A stretch of 18,990 nucleotides of DNA from Candidatus Opimibacter skivensis. Lineage in GTDB: Bacteria > Bacteroidota > Bacteroidia > Chitinophagales > Saprospiraceae. The position numbers and the translations under genes were made by a program. Within the stretch, counting starts at the first letter, position 1; every line of letters starts with the position of its first letter. The stretch spans positions 1 through 18,990 of the forward strand of contig JADKGY010000026.1 in the NCBI GenBank assembly GCA_016722045.1. Direction: 5' to 3'. Below, piece by piece: positions 1 through 9,091 of the stretch. The notes under the pieces are model-generated. The model did no database searches. It worked only from the letters and a program-made list of their open reading frames with translations, and was not told the DNA's origin.

Positions 1-2
1 GG

Positions 3-3000
3 ACGATACTCAACGACGACACAGTTAACCTGACTCTAAGTGGTGGTGGTTCAGCCAACGAAGGTAATTCAGGTACGAACCCTCGCGTCTTCAATGTCAC
101 ACTAAGTGCAGGAGTACAAAGTGGCTTAGTGGATCCGAATGGTCATCCACGCGGGACAATCCAGGCTGTACAGGGAGGTTTCACTGTTGCATACTTCACG
201 AATGACGGGACCGCAACAACAGCGGATAACGACTACGTGGACAATGACGGAACATTGACCTTCAACGGTGATGCAAACGAAACACATCAAATCACGGTGT
301 TGGTTAATGGTGATTTAAATATTGAAAATAATGAAACCTTCACTGTAACCATTGGCGCTATCACCAATTCTACTCCTGTACAAATAGCAGCCATTACTGA
401 AGTTGGTTCACCACAAACGGGTACAATCGTCAATGATGAATTAGATTGGGGTGATGCACCTACGGCTGCACAAAGTGGATTCGCGGGTACTTATCCTACT
501 TTCTCAGCAGACAATGGAGCACGACATAATCTTGTTCCCAATGGACTTCACCTGGGTACTACTGTTGACGCAGATCTGGATGGTCAGCCCAGTGCTACAG
601 CCACAGGGGACGGAGCTGATGAAGATGGCGTCACGATGCCCGCGGCTTTAGTGATCAATACATCTCAGAGCATTACAGTCAATTCTTCTGGTACAGGATT
701 CCTATATGGATGGTTTGACTGGAACAGAGATGGAGACTGGGCTGATGCAGGTGAATTTGTGTACTTAGGTACAGGTTTGAGCGCAGGAAATAATGCACTT
801 ACACTAAATGTTCCGGCCGGGGCTTCACTTGGTTTAAGTTATGCAAGATTCCGGGTGACGGATTCAAATCAGGGATCATCTTTCTCTGCTGTTGGCTTAG
901 CGCCTGGCGTTGGTGAAGTGGAAGACTATCAGGTCAATATCGTAAACACACAATTCAATATCGATAATCCATCGGTGGTGGAAGGAAATGCAGGTACTAC
1001 AAATCTGGTATTCACGATCAGTCGTACCAATAATTCTACAGCCTGTTCAGTAAATTATGCGATCACCGGTGGAACGGCTACAACAGCTGATCTTGATTAT
1101 CAGGTGTTCGCAGGCGGTACGGCCAGTTTTACACAAGGGGGAGCTTTATCCCAAACAGTCACTGTGGTCGTCAATGGAGACTTAAAAGTTGAATTGGATG
1201 AGACTGTGATCATGACACTTTCAAATCCAGTCAACGGGGCTATCCAAAACGGAACCGGGACAGGTACGATTACAAATGATGATTCAGGTGTAATCACCAT
1301 CACAAGTCCATCGATCGTGGAAGGCGATGCCGGCACACAAAATCTTGTATTCAATATCAATATGTCCGCGATCTCTGATGCCAATGCGATCTTCAACTTT
1401 GCGACGGCAAATGGTACAGCGACAGCAGGCAGCGATTATGTAGCCAACAGCGGGACGATCACCCTTACACCTGGACAAACAACAGCCACGGTCACTGTAG
1501 TCATCAACGGAGATTGTACTATAGAACCGAATGAAATATTTACTGTTGTCTTAAGTGCACTGAATGCCAATGGAAGAAATATCACCTTTTCTCCAGCCGG
1601 TGCTACATTGGCCGGAACAGGGACAATCATCAATGAGGACTTCCTTCCTGTGATCACCTTCTGTCCGGCTAATACAACGATCAGCTGTGAAGCTTCAACA
1701 CTTCCTGCAAATACCGGTACTGCTACGGCTACTGATGATTGTCCGGGAGTTGTAGTGACTTCAACAGATGCTATCGTACAAGGTAATTGTGTCAATAATT
1801 ATACGATCAACAGGACATGGAAAGCCACTGACAATACAAATGATATGGCCACATGCCTCCAGACCATCACTGTAAGAGATATCACTCCTCCTACCATTTC
1901 ATGTCCGGGTAATGTCACTGTCACATGCGCCAGCGAGGTACCTTTCCCCAATGTAGAAGGTGCCTTTATGACTTCGGATAATTGCGGAGGTGGTGTATTT
2001 ATAAGCTTTGTCTCCGATGCCATCATCAACCAGGTATGTACTAACCGATTCCAGGTGGCGCGTACCTATAGAGCGACAGATGCATGCGGCAACAGTGCAA
2101 CATGTCAACAGACAATCACTGTATTTGATAATATAGCTCCTCAACTCAATTGTCCTGCACCGCAGACATTCCAGTGTGCAAGTGATGTCCCCGCACCGAA
2201 TCCTGCCCTCGTCACATCAACGGACAATTGCGCAGGTGGCTCAACAGCGACGTTTGTCAATGATGTGGTTACGAATCAAACTTGTGCAAATAAATTTACG
2301 CTCACACGAACGTATCGCGCAACAGATGCTTGCGGCAATTCAGCGACTTGCACGCAGGTCTTTACAGTCAATGATAATACTGTGCCTCAACTTACATGTC
2401 CTGCAGGTATTACCGTACAATGCGCAAGTCTAATTCCTGCTCCGAATGTGGCTCTTGTCACTGCAACGGATAATTGTTCTGGTATACCCACTGTAACGTT
2501 TGTATCGGATGTCAATTCAAATGTGATCTGTGTGAATAAGTTTACAGTGACCAGGACGTATAGAGCTACAGATTTGTGCGGCAACTCAGCAACCTGCACG
2601 CAAACGATCATTGTCAATGATAATACGGTACCGACACTGACATGTCCGGTAAACGTAACGGTACAGTGTGCTTCACTGGTTCCTGCAGTGAATACAGCAG
2701 GTGTAGTGACGGCAGACAATTGTGGTCCGGTACCGACAGTAACATTTGTCAATGATGTGATTTCAAATCAAACGTGTACGAATCGATTTGTTGTAACAAG
2801 AACTTATCGCTCAACGGATGCGTGCGGCAATTCAGCCACGTGTGCTCAGGTCATCACTGTATTTGATAATACAGCACCTACGTTGACATGTCCCGCTAAT
2901 GTAACAGTTCAGTGCGCTACATTAGTACCTGCTGTCAATACTGCAGGTGTGGTCACGGCTGACAATTGTGGCGCAATACCTACAGTAACTTTTGTAAGTG

Positions 3001-6000
3001 ATGTGATTTCTAATCTAACGTGTATCAATAGGTTTGTGGTCACTCGTACGTATCGTTCGACAGATGAATGCGGTAATTCGGCAACATGTGCTCAGATCAT
3101 TACTGTATTTGATAACACAGCACCTGTCATCACATTCACAGATCCACTCATAGCCAATCTTGCAAATGGTGGACGATTTGATGTACAGTGTCACGGACAG
3201 GATCCAAACTGGTCATTGCCGGTACTGGGCACAAACAGTGTCAGCACTACAGATAATTGTAATGGCGCAGTCACTGTAACATTCAGTCAGATTCTTCAGG
3301 CCCAGGGCAATTGTCCTGTGGATGGATACATCACATTGTATAAGCTGACATGGACTGCAACAGATGTCTGCGGCAATAGCAGTACGAAGTTTGTGTTCAT
3401 GGCACTGGTCGATCACATCGCACCTACACTATTCAATATCCCTACGGATATCACAGTCAATTGTGATGAGATACCTGATCCACCAACCAATGTATATGCT
3501 ACTGATGAATGTGTATCTGCAATGAATATCCAATATGTGGCCACCCCAGTGAGTGCAGGCTGCCAAAATGGGCAGGTGATCAACAGATCATGGATAGCAA
3601 CGGACGAGTGTGGAAATAAATCTACAGGCACACAGCACATTCATCTTATCGATGTGAAGCCTCCTGTATTGCAGATTTTACAGCCGGAACTGGCAGGCGT
3701 AGGCGATGGAGCGATACTGAAATACACATGCAGTGAAGGTGGCATTCCTCAATGGTATGATGATCTGAATGCAGAATCTGTGTACAGTCCACCGTCATGC
3801 GGTAGTGCTGTGACGATTAAGTTTGAAAAGAACACCATTCATGCCGTCAATTGTAAGAGAGCCGGATATCGGGAGCAACAGACATATCATTGGCATGCGG
3901 TAGATGTATGTGGAAATGCAACGGATCTTACGATCATAGCACAATTAATAGATACAGAAGCACCGGTGATCCATGGTGTTCCAGATACAGCGTGCGTTGA
4001 TGACCTTGCCTTTAAGTTCGTAGAAGCTACAGACGATTGTGGTGAAGCATTCCTCAGGTATTGGGATACTAAAATTCCTAATCCTTGCGGTAACGGAACT
4101 GCATTCATGAGGACGTATGAGGCCTATGATAATTGCGGAAATTTCACACGTGATACCGCTATCCTGATTCCGAATGATCATGTAGGTCCGGTGATGAAAT
4201 TTGTCAATCCTAAGTTGGCTAATCTTCCGCCGGGAGAAGTATTACTGATTGATTGTGAAGGTCAGGCCGGAGATTATACGCCATATGGTGTTGGTGATGT
4301 CAGTGTACAGGATGGATGTTCGGGTGTTACTGTTACCTTCCATGAAAAAGTGTTGGAATCACATGGTTGTACAAATGGTATAGTAGCAACACTTTCACTT
4401 GAATGGACGGCCACTGACATTTGCGGAAATATGAGCACACTTACAGTTCCGGCATTTGTAGTAGATCATACAAGTCCTGTGCTTGTGAATTTTAAAACTG
4501 AAGTGACGATAGGATGCAAGGATACTCTTCCTTCTATAAATGCTACGGACAATTGTGGTGCAGTAACAATCAACATAACACAAAGCTCAAGACCTGGTCC
4601 TTGTGAATTTGAATATGATATCACTCGAATCATCACGGCGACAGATCCATGTGGTAATGTGACTACGGCTACCCAGATTGTACACGTCGGCGATGGAAGC
4701 GGGCCAATCATCAGTGGGGTTGTTCCTGAACTTTGTGATGACCTTTCTATACCGGAGGTAACAGCCTTCGATCCATGTTCCGGAAAAAATGTTCCCGTGA
4801 CGATGACAGAAAAGCAACTGGATTCACAATGTCGTGATGGAAAAGTGTTCGAACGTACATGGACAGCTACTGATGCATGCGGTAATGTATCCACAGTTAA
4901 ACAAATCATCATAGTAGGAGATAAGACGCCTCCTGAAATACAGATACCGACCTGGTCGATCATTTTGAAATATCTGAATGCGCCTGGTAAGAGTTTCGTT
5001 AATCTTTCTGAAACGGATATCATTGATAAGCTCAATGATCTTGATGATGGAAGCGTATATGTAACTGATGAGTGCGATCTGCAGGTAGTACCACAATTTA
5101 CATTGGAGGTCACGTATTCAGAAAACTGTGCAGCTGAAGGCTATTTTGAACACAGAGTATATACATGGACAGCTACTGATATTTGTGGCAATTCATCTTC
5201 AGTATCTTTTGATGTGTACATCATGGATGACATTCCACCGGTGTTGATCGGCGTGCCGAAGGATGCGACGATTATCTGTGCGCAATTACCGGCTGTGCCA
5301 TTTGTGAGTTCTCCTGATCCTGCACAACCCGTTTCGATTGTGTATACACAGACAATTCTTCCGGGCAATGGAGCAGGGGTATTCAATGTGACACGTACAT
5401 GGACCGGAAAAGATGCGTGTGGAAACGTAACGACTGAAAGTCAGCATATCACATGGATACCGGATACATTCCTTGACTGTCAAATCATCATTCCGCAACT
5501 TGTAGAATGTAATTCACATGGTGTTGTGATTTCAAGTAATGTCACTGGTGGACTTGGTGGTTATACCTACAATTGGGAAATCATAGGACAAGGGTTTATA
5601 CAATCTGGTCAGGGCACGAATCAGATCACGATCTATGTGGGCTGGACAGAACTGACGATCATTCTGAATATAACGGATGGATATGGTTGCACAACTTCAT
5701 GTTCGACTGCATTCCAGTGTCTTGATACGGCGATCAATCCTTATGTAGGCGATCCTCAAACAACTGATCCGACGACGATCAATGATCAGGGACAAAGTCC
5801 TGTGCCAGACAATGAATCAGCTCCTGTGCTTTCAAAGGTGAGCTTATGGCCAAATCCTGTGAATGGAAATGTAAATCTAAGCTTCACCTCACATGCTAAC
5901 CAGGAAGTGAAATACAGACTGATTAATTTCCTCGGACAGGTGATGCTTAGTGATAAGATCGATGCACGAAAAGGACCGAATACGCAGAAGGTAAATGTTT

Positions 6001-6089
6001 CGGGTATCCCTGAAGGAAGTTATCTGATAGAAATGAAGACAGAGAAAGAGGTGTATACGAAAGTGATCGTGGTGATGCGACACGACTGA
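3..6089 (+). CDS. Giant T9SS-secreted surface adhesin with Calx-beta, GEVED and HYR-like repeats (5' partial)
   Basis: The reading frame is open from the left edge; the GTG at 129 is only an internal valine, because Calx-beta-like sequence (ending GTIVNDE) already runs before it. Order by nucleotide: end of one Calx-beta domain (3-20), Calx-beta (about 33-440), a GEVED domain (about 445-950; DWGDAP, DEDGV, GWFDWNRDGDW, GEVEDYQV), two more Calx-beta domains (about 955-1295 and 1296-1640; VEGNAGT, VEGDAGT, ITNDD), a first HYR-like domain (about 1650-1885), five near-identical HYR-like repeats (about 1890-3134), nine more HYR-like domains of two lengths (about 3120-5460), a PKD/SprB-like segment (about 5465-5730) and a C-terminal T9SS type A sorting domain (about 5835-6089; SLWPNP, NFLGQV, YLIEM, ending KVIVVMRHD). 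It is expected to be exported, surface-attached and Ca2+-binding, probably for adhesion. The substrate is unknown. No frameshift was seen in 6 kb. Confidence 0.9.
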   Translation, partial: TILNDDTVNLTLSGGGSANEGNSGTNPRVFNVTLSAGVQSGLVDPNGHPRGTIQAVQGGFTVAYFTNDGTATTADNDYVDNDGTLTFNGDANETHQITVLVNGDLNIENNETFTVTIGAITNSTPVQIAAITEVGSPQTGTIVNDELDWGDAPTAAQSGFAGTYPTFSADNGARHNLVPNGLHLGTTVDADLDGQPSATATGDGADEDGVTMPAALVINTSQSITVNSSGTGFLYGWFDWNRDGDWADAGEFVYLGTGLSAGNNALTLNVPAGASLGLSYARFRVTDSNQGSSFSAVGLAPGVGEVEDYQVNIVNTQFNIDNPSVVEGNAGTTNLVFTISRTNNSTACSVNYAITGGTATTADLDYQVFAGGTASFTQGGALSQTVTVVVNGDLKVELDETVIMTLSNPVNGAIQNGTGTGTITNDDSGVITITSPSIVEGDAGTQNLVFNINMSAISDANAIFNFATANGTATAGSDYVANSGTITLTPGQTTATVTVVINGDCTIEPNEIFTVVLSALNANGRNITFSPAGATLAGTGTIINEDFLPVITFCPANTTISCEASTLPANTGTATATDDCPGVVVTSTDAIVQGNCVNNYTINRTWKATDNTNDMATCLQTITVRDITPPTISCPGNVTVTCASEVPFPNVEGAFMTSDNCGGGVFISFVSDAIINQVCTNRFQVARTYRATDACGNSATCQQTITVFDNIAPQLNCPAPQTFQCASDVPAPNPALVTSTDNCAGGSTATFVNDVVTNQTCANKFTLTRTYRATDACGNSATCTQVFTVNDNTVPQLTCPAGITVQCASLIPAPNVALVTATDNCSGIPTVTFVSDVNSNVICVNKFTVTRTYRATDLCGNSATCTQTIIVNDNTVPTLTCPVNVTVQCASLVPAVNTAGVVTADNCGPVPTVTFVNDVISNQTCTNRFVVTRTYRSTDACGNSATCAQVITVFDNTAPTLTCPANVTVQCATLVPAVNTAGVVTADNCGAIPTVTFVSDVISNLTCINRFVVTRTYRSTDECGNSATCAQIITVFDNTAPVITFTDPLIANLANGGRFDVQCHGQDPNWSLPVLGTNSVSTTDNCNGAVTVTFSQILQAQGNCPVDGYITLYKLTWTATDVCGNSSTKFVFMALVDHIAPTLFNIPTDITVNCDEIPDPPTNVYATDECVSAMNIQYVATPVSAGCQNGQVINRSWIATDECGNKSTGTQHIHLIDVKPPVLQILQPELAGVGDGAILKYTCSEGGIPQWYDDLNAESVYSPPSCGSAVTIKFEKNTIHAVNCKRAGYREQQTYHWHAVDVCGNATDLTIIAQLIDTEAPVIHGVPDTACVDDLAFKFVEATDDCGEAFLRYWDTKIPNPCGNGTAFMRTYEAYDNCGNFTRDTAILIPNDHVGPVMKFVNPKLANLPPGEVLLIDCEGQAGDYTPYGVGDVSVQDGCSGVTVTFHEKVLESHGCTNGIVATLSLEWTATDICGNMSTLTVPAFVVDHTSPVLVNFKTEVTIGCKDTLPSINATDNCGAVTINITQSSRPGPCEFEYDITRIITATDPCGNVTTATQIVHVGDGSGPIISGVVPELCDDLSIPEVTAFDPCSGKNVPVTMTEKQLDSQCRDGKVFERTWTATDACGNVSTVKQIIIVGDKTPPEIQIPTWSIILKYLNAPGKSFVNLSETDIIDKLNDLDDGSVYVTDECDLQVVPQFTLEVTYSENCAAEGYFEHRVYTWTATDICGNSSSVSFDVYIMDDIPPVLIGVPKDATIICAQLPAVPFVSSPDPAQPVSIVYTQTILPGNGAGVFNVTRTWTGKDACGNVTTESQHITWIPDTFLDCQIIIPQLVECNSHGVVISSNVTGGLGGYTYNWEIIGQGFIQSGQGTNQITIYVGWTELTIILNITDGYGCTTSCSTAFQCLDTAINPYVGDPQTTDPTTINDQGQSPVPDNESAPVLSKVSLWPNPVNGNVNLSFTSHANQEVKYRLINFLGQVMLSDKIDARKGPNTQKVNVSGIPEGSYLIEMKTEKEVYTKVIVVMRHD
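1902..3134 (+). repeat. Five tandem HYR-like repeats, period 246 bp (82 residues)
   Basis: The conserved codons for CP at the repeat start fall at 1902, 2151, 2397, 2643 and 2889, a spacing of 249 and then exactly 246 bases. Each unit has the layout CP-x-x-VT-x-QCAS, DNC, one lone Cys, TRTYRATDACGNSATC and a closing VxDNTxP. That gives six cysteines per unit, enough for three disulfides. The last two units differ at only about ten residues but at about 33 further synonymous codons by hand count. Confidence 0.85.
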
Positions 6090-6110
6090 TCAATATACCG
6101 ATCAGGATAA

Positions 6111-6152
6111 AAGAAAGGACAACCGACAGTAACGGTTGTCCTTTCTTTTTTA
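6111..6152 (+). terminator. Rho-independent terminator of the adhesin gene
   Basis: A perfect 15-bp stem, AAGAAAGGACAACCG (6111-6125) pairing with CGGTTGTCCTTTCTT (6133-6147), encloses a 7-base loop ACAGTAA. A T-run (6146-6151) follows directly. It lies 22 bases after the adhesin stop codon. The A-rich 5' flank may let it work on the opposite strand too. Confidence 0.9.
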
Positions 6153-6353
6153 TTTCCATTATGGATTCAAGGGTATAAAGTTCATTCGGATTTTGTCGAA
6201 ATGCTTTGGTTGGACGTCCCATCGTTATTATACATATTATATTTATATAAATATGAAATAGACGAGATTGGATGGTGCATTCAGCATCACAAAAGAAGAT
6301 TTTTGATTCGTATATGACATCTTTGGCTGAAGCATAAATGACCAAAAATTTAA

Positions 6354-6465
6354 TTACCCTCTTACCCTCTTACCCTCTTACCCTCTTACCCTCTCACGCT
6401 CTCACGCTCTCACTCTCTCACGCTCTCACTCTCTCACTCTCTCACTCTCTCACTCTCTCACTCCT
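6354..6465. repeat. 8-bp homopyrimidine microsatellite upstream of the cation exporter
   Basis: Five exact copies of TTACCCTC (6354-6393) are followed by eight copies of TCACKCTC (6394-6457; K is G or T) and a partial unit. The + strand is almost all pyrimidine, with one A per unit and an occasional G. The array ends 24 bases before the ATG at 6489. The rest of the 6153-6488 gap (about 6153-6353) is AT-rich and shows no gene I can support. Confidence 0.9.
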
Positions 6466-6471
6466 TTGCCG

Positions 6472-6479
6472 TAACTTTA
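6472..6479 (+). promoter_or_regulatory. Possible Bacteroidota -7 box (TAACTTTA)
   Basis: TAACTTTA matches TAnnTTTG at all but the last base and lies 10 bases before the ATG at 6489, so the leader would be only a few bases long. The expected upstream TTG element falls inside the microsatellite and is not visible. This is a motif match only. Confidence 0.3.
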
Positions 6480-6488
6480 CACTGTTAA

Positions 6489-7397
6489 ATGTCGGACAGC
6501 CACACACATCACGTCCATTCTGCAGCATTGAATAATGTTAATGCAGCCTTTATTATTGGCATAGGTCTTAATTTACTATTTGTCATTATTGAAGGTATTG
6601 CAGGTCTGTTTACACATTCGCTGTCTTTATTATCAGATGCCGGGCACAATCTGGCTGATGTGGGATCATTGGCACTGTCATTACTCGCCTTTAGGTTGTT
6701 GAAGGTGAAATCAACCAAGTTATATACATACGGTTATCGAAAAACCTCTATCCTGGTGGCGCTCTTCAACGCTATGGTTTTATTTGTCGTAGTAGGCGCT
6801 ATTATTTACGAAGCAGCGCATCGGTTTTTCTATCCTGAACCCATTCCGGGTCTGACGATTTCTATTGTGGCGGGCGTCGGTATTGTGATCAATTCGGTCA
6901 CTGCACTTTTATTCCTTAGGGATAAAGACAAAGATCTCAATATTAAAAGCGCTTACCTGCATCTGATGAGTGATGCTTTCATCTCACTGGGGATTGTGAT
7001 AGGCGGAATTATTATTTATTACACACATTGGTTTTGGGTGGACAGTGTTGTGAGTATTTCTGTAGCTATTTTTATTCTCTTTAGCACCTGGCGACTTCTC
7101 AAAGGAAGTTTGCGGTTATCACTGGATGGGGTGCCGGAAAATATAAGTCTGGATGACATAAAGACAATAGCGAGACAAGTGGACGGAGTTAAAGACGTAC
7201 ACCATGTTCACATATGGGCTATCAGTACCACAGAGAATGCGATGACTGCTCATCTTGTTCTTGGAAAAAATGTATCATGTGAAGAAGAGCAAAAAATAAA
7301 ACACGATCTAAAACACGAGTTTTTACATCTCAATATTCACCATAGTACCCTGGAGACGGAAAGGGAGAATGTAATTTGCGACAGTGAAGATTGCTAA
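6489..7397 (+). CDS. Cation diffusion facilitator (CzcD/ZitB-like metal exporter)
   Basis: The 302-residue protein has the length and layout of the CDF family. These inner-membrane antiporters exchange cytoplasmic Zn2+ or similar divalent metals for protons. A short His-rich N-terminus (SHTHHVH) precedes six likely membrane helices. The metal-site residues are present: D50, H53 and D57 in the TM2 stretch LSDAGHNLAD, and H159 and D163 in the TM5 stretch HLMSDA. The cytoplasmic C-terminal domain follows from about residue 215 (VHHVHIWAIS, HLVLG) and ends in a Cys-containing tail (CDSEDC). The ATG at 6489 is the natural start and lies just after the microsatellite. The gene stands alone between a strong terminator and a 270-base gap. 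Zn2+ is the likeliest substrate, but metal choice cannot be read from sequence alone. Confidence 0.93.
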   Translation: MSDSHTHHVHSAALNNVNAAFIIGIGLNLLFVIIEGIAGLFTHSLSLLSDAGHNLADVGSLALSLLAFRLLKVKSTKLYTYGYRKTSILVALFNAMVLFVVVGAIIYEAAHRFFYPEPIPGLTISIVAGVGIVINSVTALLFLRDKDKDLNIKSAYLHLMSDAFISLGIVIGGIIIYYTHWFWVDSVVSISVAIFILFSTWRLLKGSLRLSLDGVPENISLDDIKTIARQVDGVKDVHHVHIWAISTTENAMTAHLVLGKNVSCEEEQKIKHDLKHEFLHLNIHHSTLETERENVICDSEDC

Positions 7398-7487
7398 TCC
7401 ACTCAACATTAGAACGTAGACAACCCAGTCTTTTGTCTTTCAGGCAACTCATAGCAACAGAATCATCATGAGATAGGGGTGTCATGA

Positions 7488-7572
7488 TTTCGTATTGATA
7501 TCTTATCACTCCTCTCTTTAACAAAATCATTTTCGTATTGATTAGCTTTTCGTAAGAGAGAGGAAGGAGTGA
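7488..7572. repeat. Direct repeat and imperfect inverted repeat between genes
   Basis: The 12-base word TTTCGTATTGAT occurs at 7488-7499 and again at 7531-7542. It overlaps an imperfect inverted repeat: TCACTCCTCTCTTTA (7506-7520) against TAAGAGAGAGGAAGGAGTGA (7553-7572), in which TCACTCC pairs with GGAGTGA. No T-run follows. The role is unknown; it could be a leader structure for the downstream lipoprotein gene. Confidence 0.4.
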
Positions 7573-7667
7573 ATTGCCCGAAAATCACTTCTCTCACGGA
7601 TGTAACAATTTTGTTAATTTAACACCTTTCAATGTTTCTATTACCGGAAATATTAAAATCAAACTAT

Positions 7668-8977
7668 ATGACAAGGTTACTTTTTTCTGCGATTCTATTC
7701 ACCTTCATCTTTTCCTGTAAACCTGTAAGTACGCAGACCAAAAAGGAAGATGATATCAATGTATTAGCTGAACGGTATGTGAAGTTGGCTCTTAATATCG
7801 GCCAGTATGACGAATCTTTTGTAGATGCTTACTATGGACCTGATTCCCTGAAGCCTGTTGCCAAAGCCCTTCCTGCTTTTCCAAAAGACAGTCTGCTGAA
7901 AGCAACAGAGGAGCTCCTTGCAGCAGCTAAAACAATTGCCGGAAGCAATGCACCTGATTCGGTAAAGAACAGAGCCGGATGGATTTCGGATCAGCTCGTA
8001 TCCTTTGGAAGGCGTATCCGCATTTTTTCAGGAGAATTCGGATCGTTTGATGAGGAGTCAAAGGACTTATTCGGCGTTGCTGCACCAGTCTATGATGAGC
8101 AGCATTATAAAGATCTTGTCAATAAGCTTGATCATCTATTGCCCGGTAAGGGAAGTATTCCTGATCGGTTTCAGTCATTAGCCAATAGATTTATTATTCC
8201 TAAACCAAAGCTGGATACCGTATTTAAAACAGCTATAGCGGAATGCAGAAGGCGTACAAAACAACATTATCAATTGCCGGCCAACGAATCCTTCACACTC
8301 GAATATGTGAATAACAAACCATGGAATGGATACAACTGGTATAAAGGAAATTACACCAGCCTCATTCAGATCAATACGGACATCAATATTTTTATGGACA
8401 GGGCTATTGATGTGGGAAGCCACGAAAGCTATCCGGGTCATCATGTGTACAACATGCTTTTAGAAAAAATCTATATCATGATCAGGGACTCGTAGAGATA
8501 TCGATGTATCCTCTGTTCAGTCCGCAATCATTGATAGCTGAAGGGACTGCTAACTATGGAATAGATGTTGTATTTCCAGGTGATGATAAAACCAAATTTG
8601 CAAAAGATGTTCTGCTCCCATTGGCAGGTCTTGATACAGCCGGGATATCCCTGTATATAAAAGCCATGTCGATTAAAGGCGAATTGAATTATGCGCGCAA
8701 TGAAGCTGCAAGAGGAATAGTCAACAAAACGATGTCTGAAGAAGAGGCTCTTCGCTGGCTGAAAGACTATGCTTTGTTTAATGATGAAACCGCAGCAAAG
8801 TCAATTAAATTTATCAACGCCAACAGAAGCTATGTCATCAATTATAATTATGGACAAGACCTTGTACGCGGTTACGTTGAATCCAGAATTAAATCTGACC
8901 CTACTCCTGAAAATCGTTGGAAAGTTTTTGGAGAGCTAATGAGCCAGGAAGTGAGGATAGGGGATCTGAAAAAGTGA
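7668..8977 (+). CDS. DUF885-like putative zinc metallopeptidase lipoprotein, split by one frameshift
   Basis: I chose the ATG at 7668 rather than the one at 7632 because it begins a typical lipoprotein signal, MTRLLFSAILFTFIFSC, with the lipid-anchored Cys at residue 17. The protein is probably tethered in the periplasm or outer membrane. HESYPGHH (codons from 8421) matches the HExxPGH zinc-site motif of DUF885-type proteins. AEGTANYG (about 8537) resembles the downstream Glu ligand motif. The frame breaks at the six-A run 8464-8469 and stops at 8495. One extra A would join the halves smoothly (LLEKNLYHDQGLVEISMYP), giving about 436 residues. The second half is otherwise intact to 8977. A consensus error is the simplest explanation, with a real null mutation next. 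The family call rests on the motifs, and the substrate is unknown. Confidence 0.6.
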
Positions 8978-9091
8978 ATGTGCTAATTATTATTCATGCC
9001 TTTAAAATTTTAATCCAATTCATATTGCGTTGACCAAATGTTTTCACGCCCAATAAGCTTTTTATTTTAAACTTCATCTTGCTCTTTCTTT

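Noticed and set aside
6100..6222. Minus-strand frame beginning MGRPTKAFRQNPNELY
   Set aside because: It looks protein-like for about 25 residues but then runs straight through the adhesin terminator stem. I have no domain support; it is at best a remnant.
6338..6535. Open frame reading through the 8-bp microsatellite (TLLPS/TLSLSH repeats)
   Set aside because: It is a by-product of the repeat, overlaps the real CDF start in another frame, and changes frame with each repeat gain or loss.
8460..8475. Programmed -1 frameshifting in the metallopeptidase gene
   Set aside because: The downstream frame is -1 and an A-run is present, but the codons do not form a canonical X-XXY-YYZ heptamer, and other nearby genes show similar breaks.
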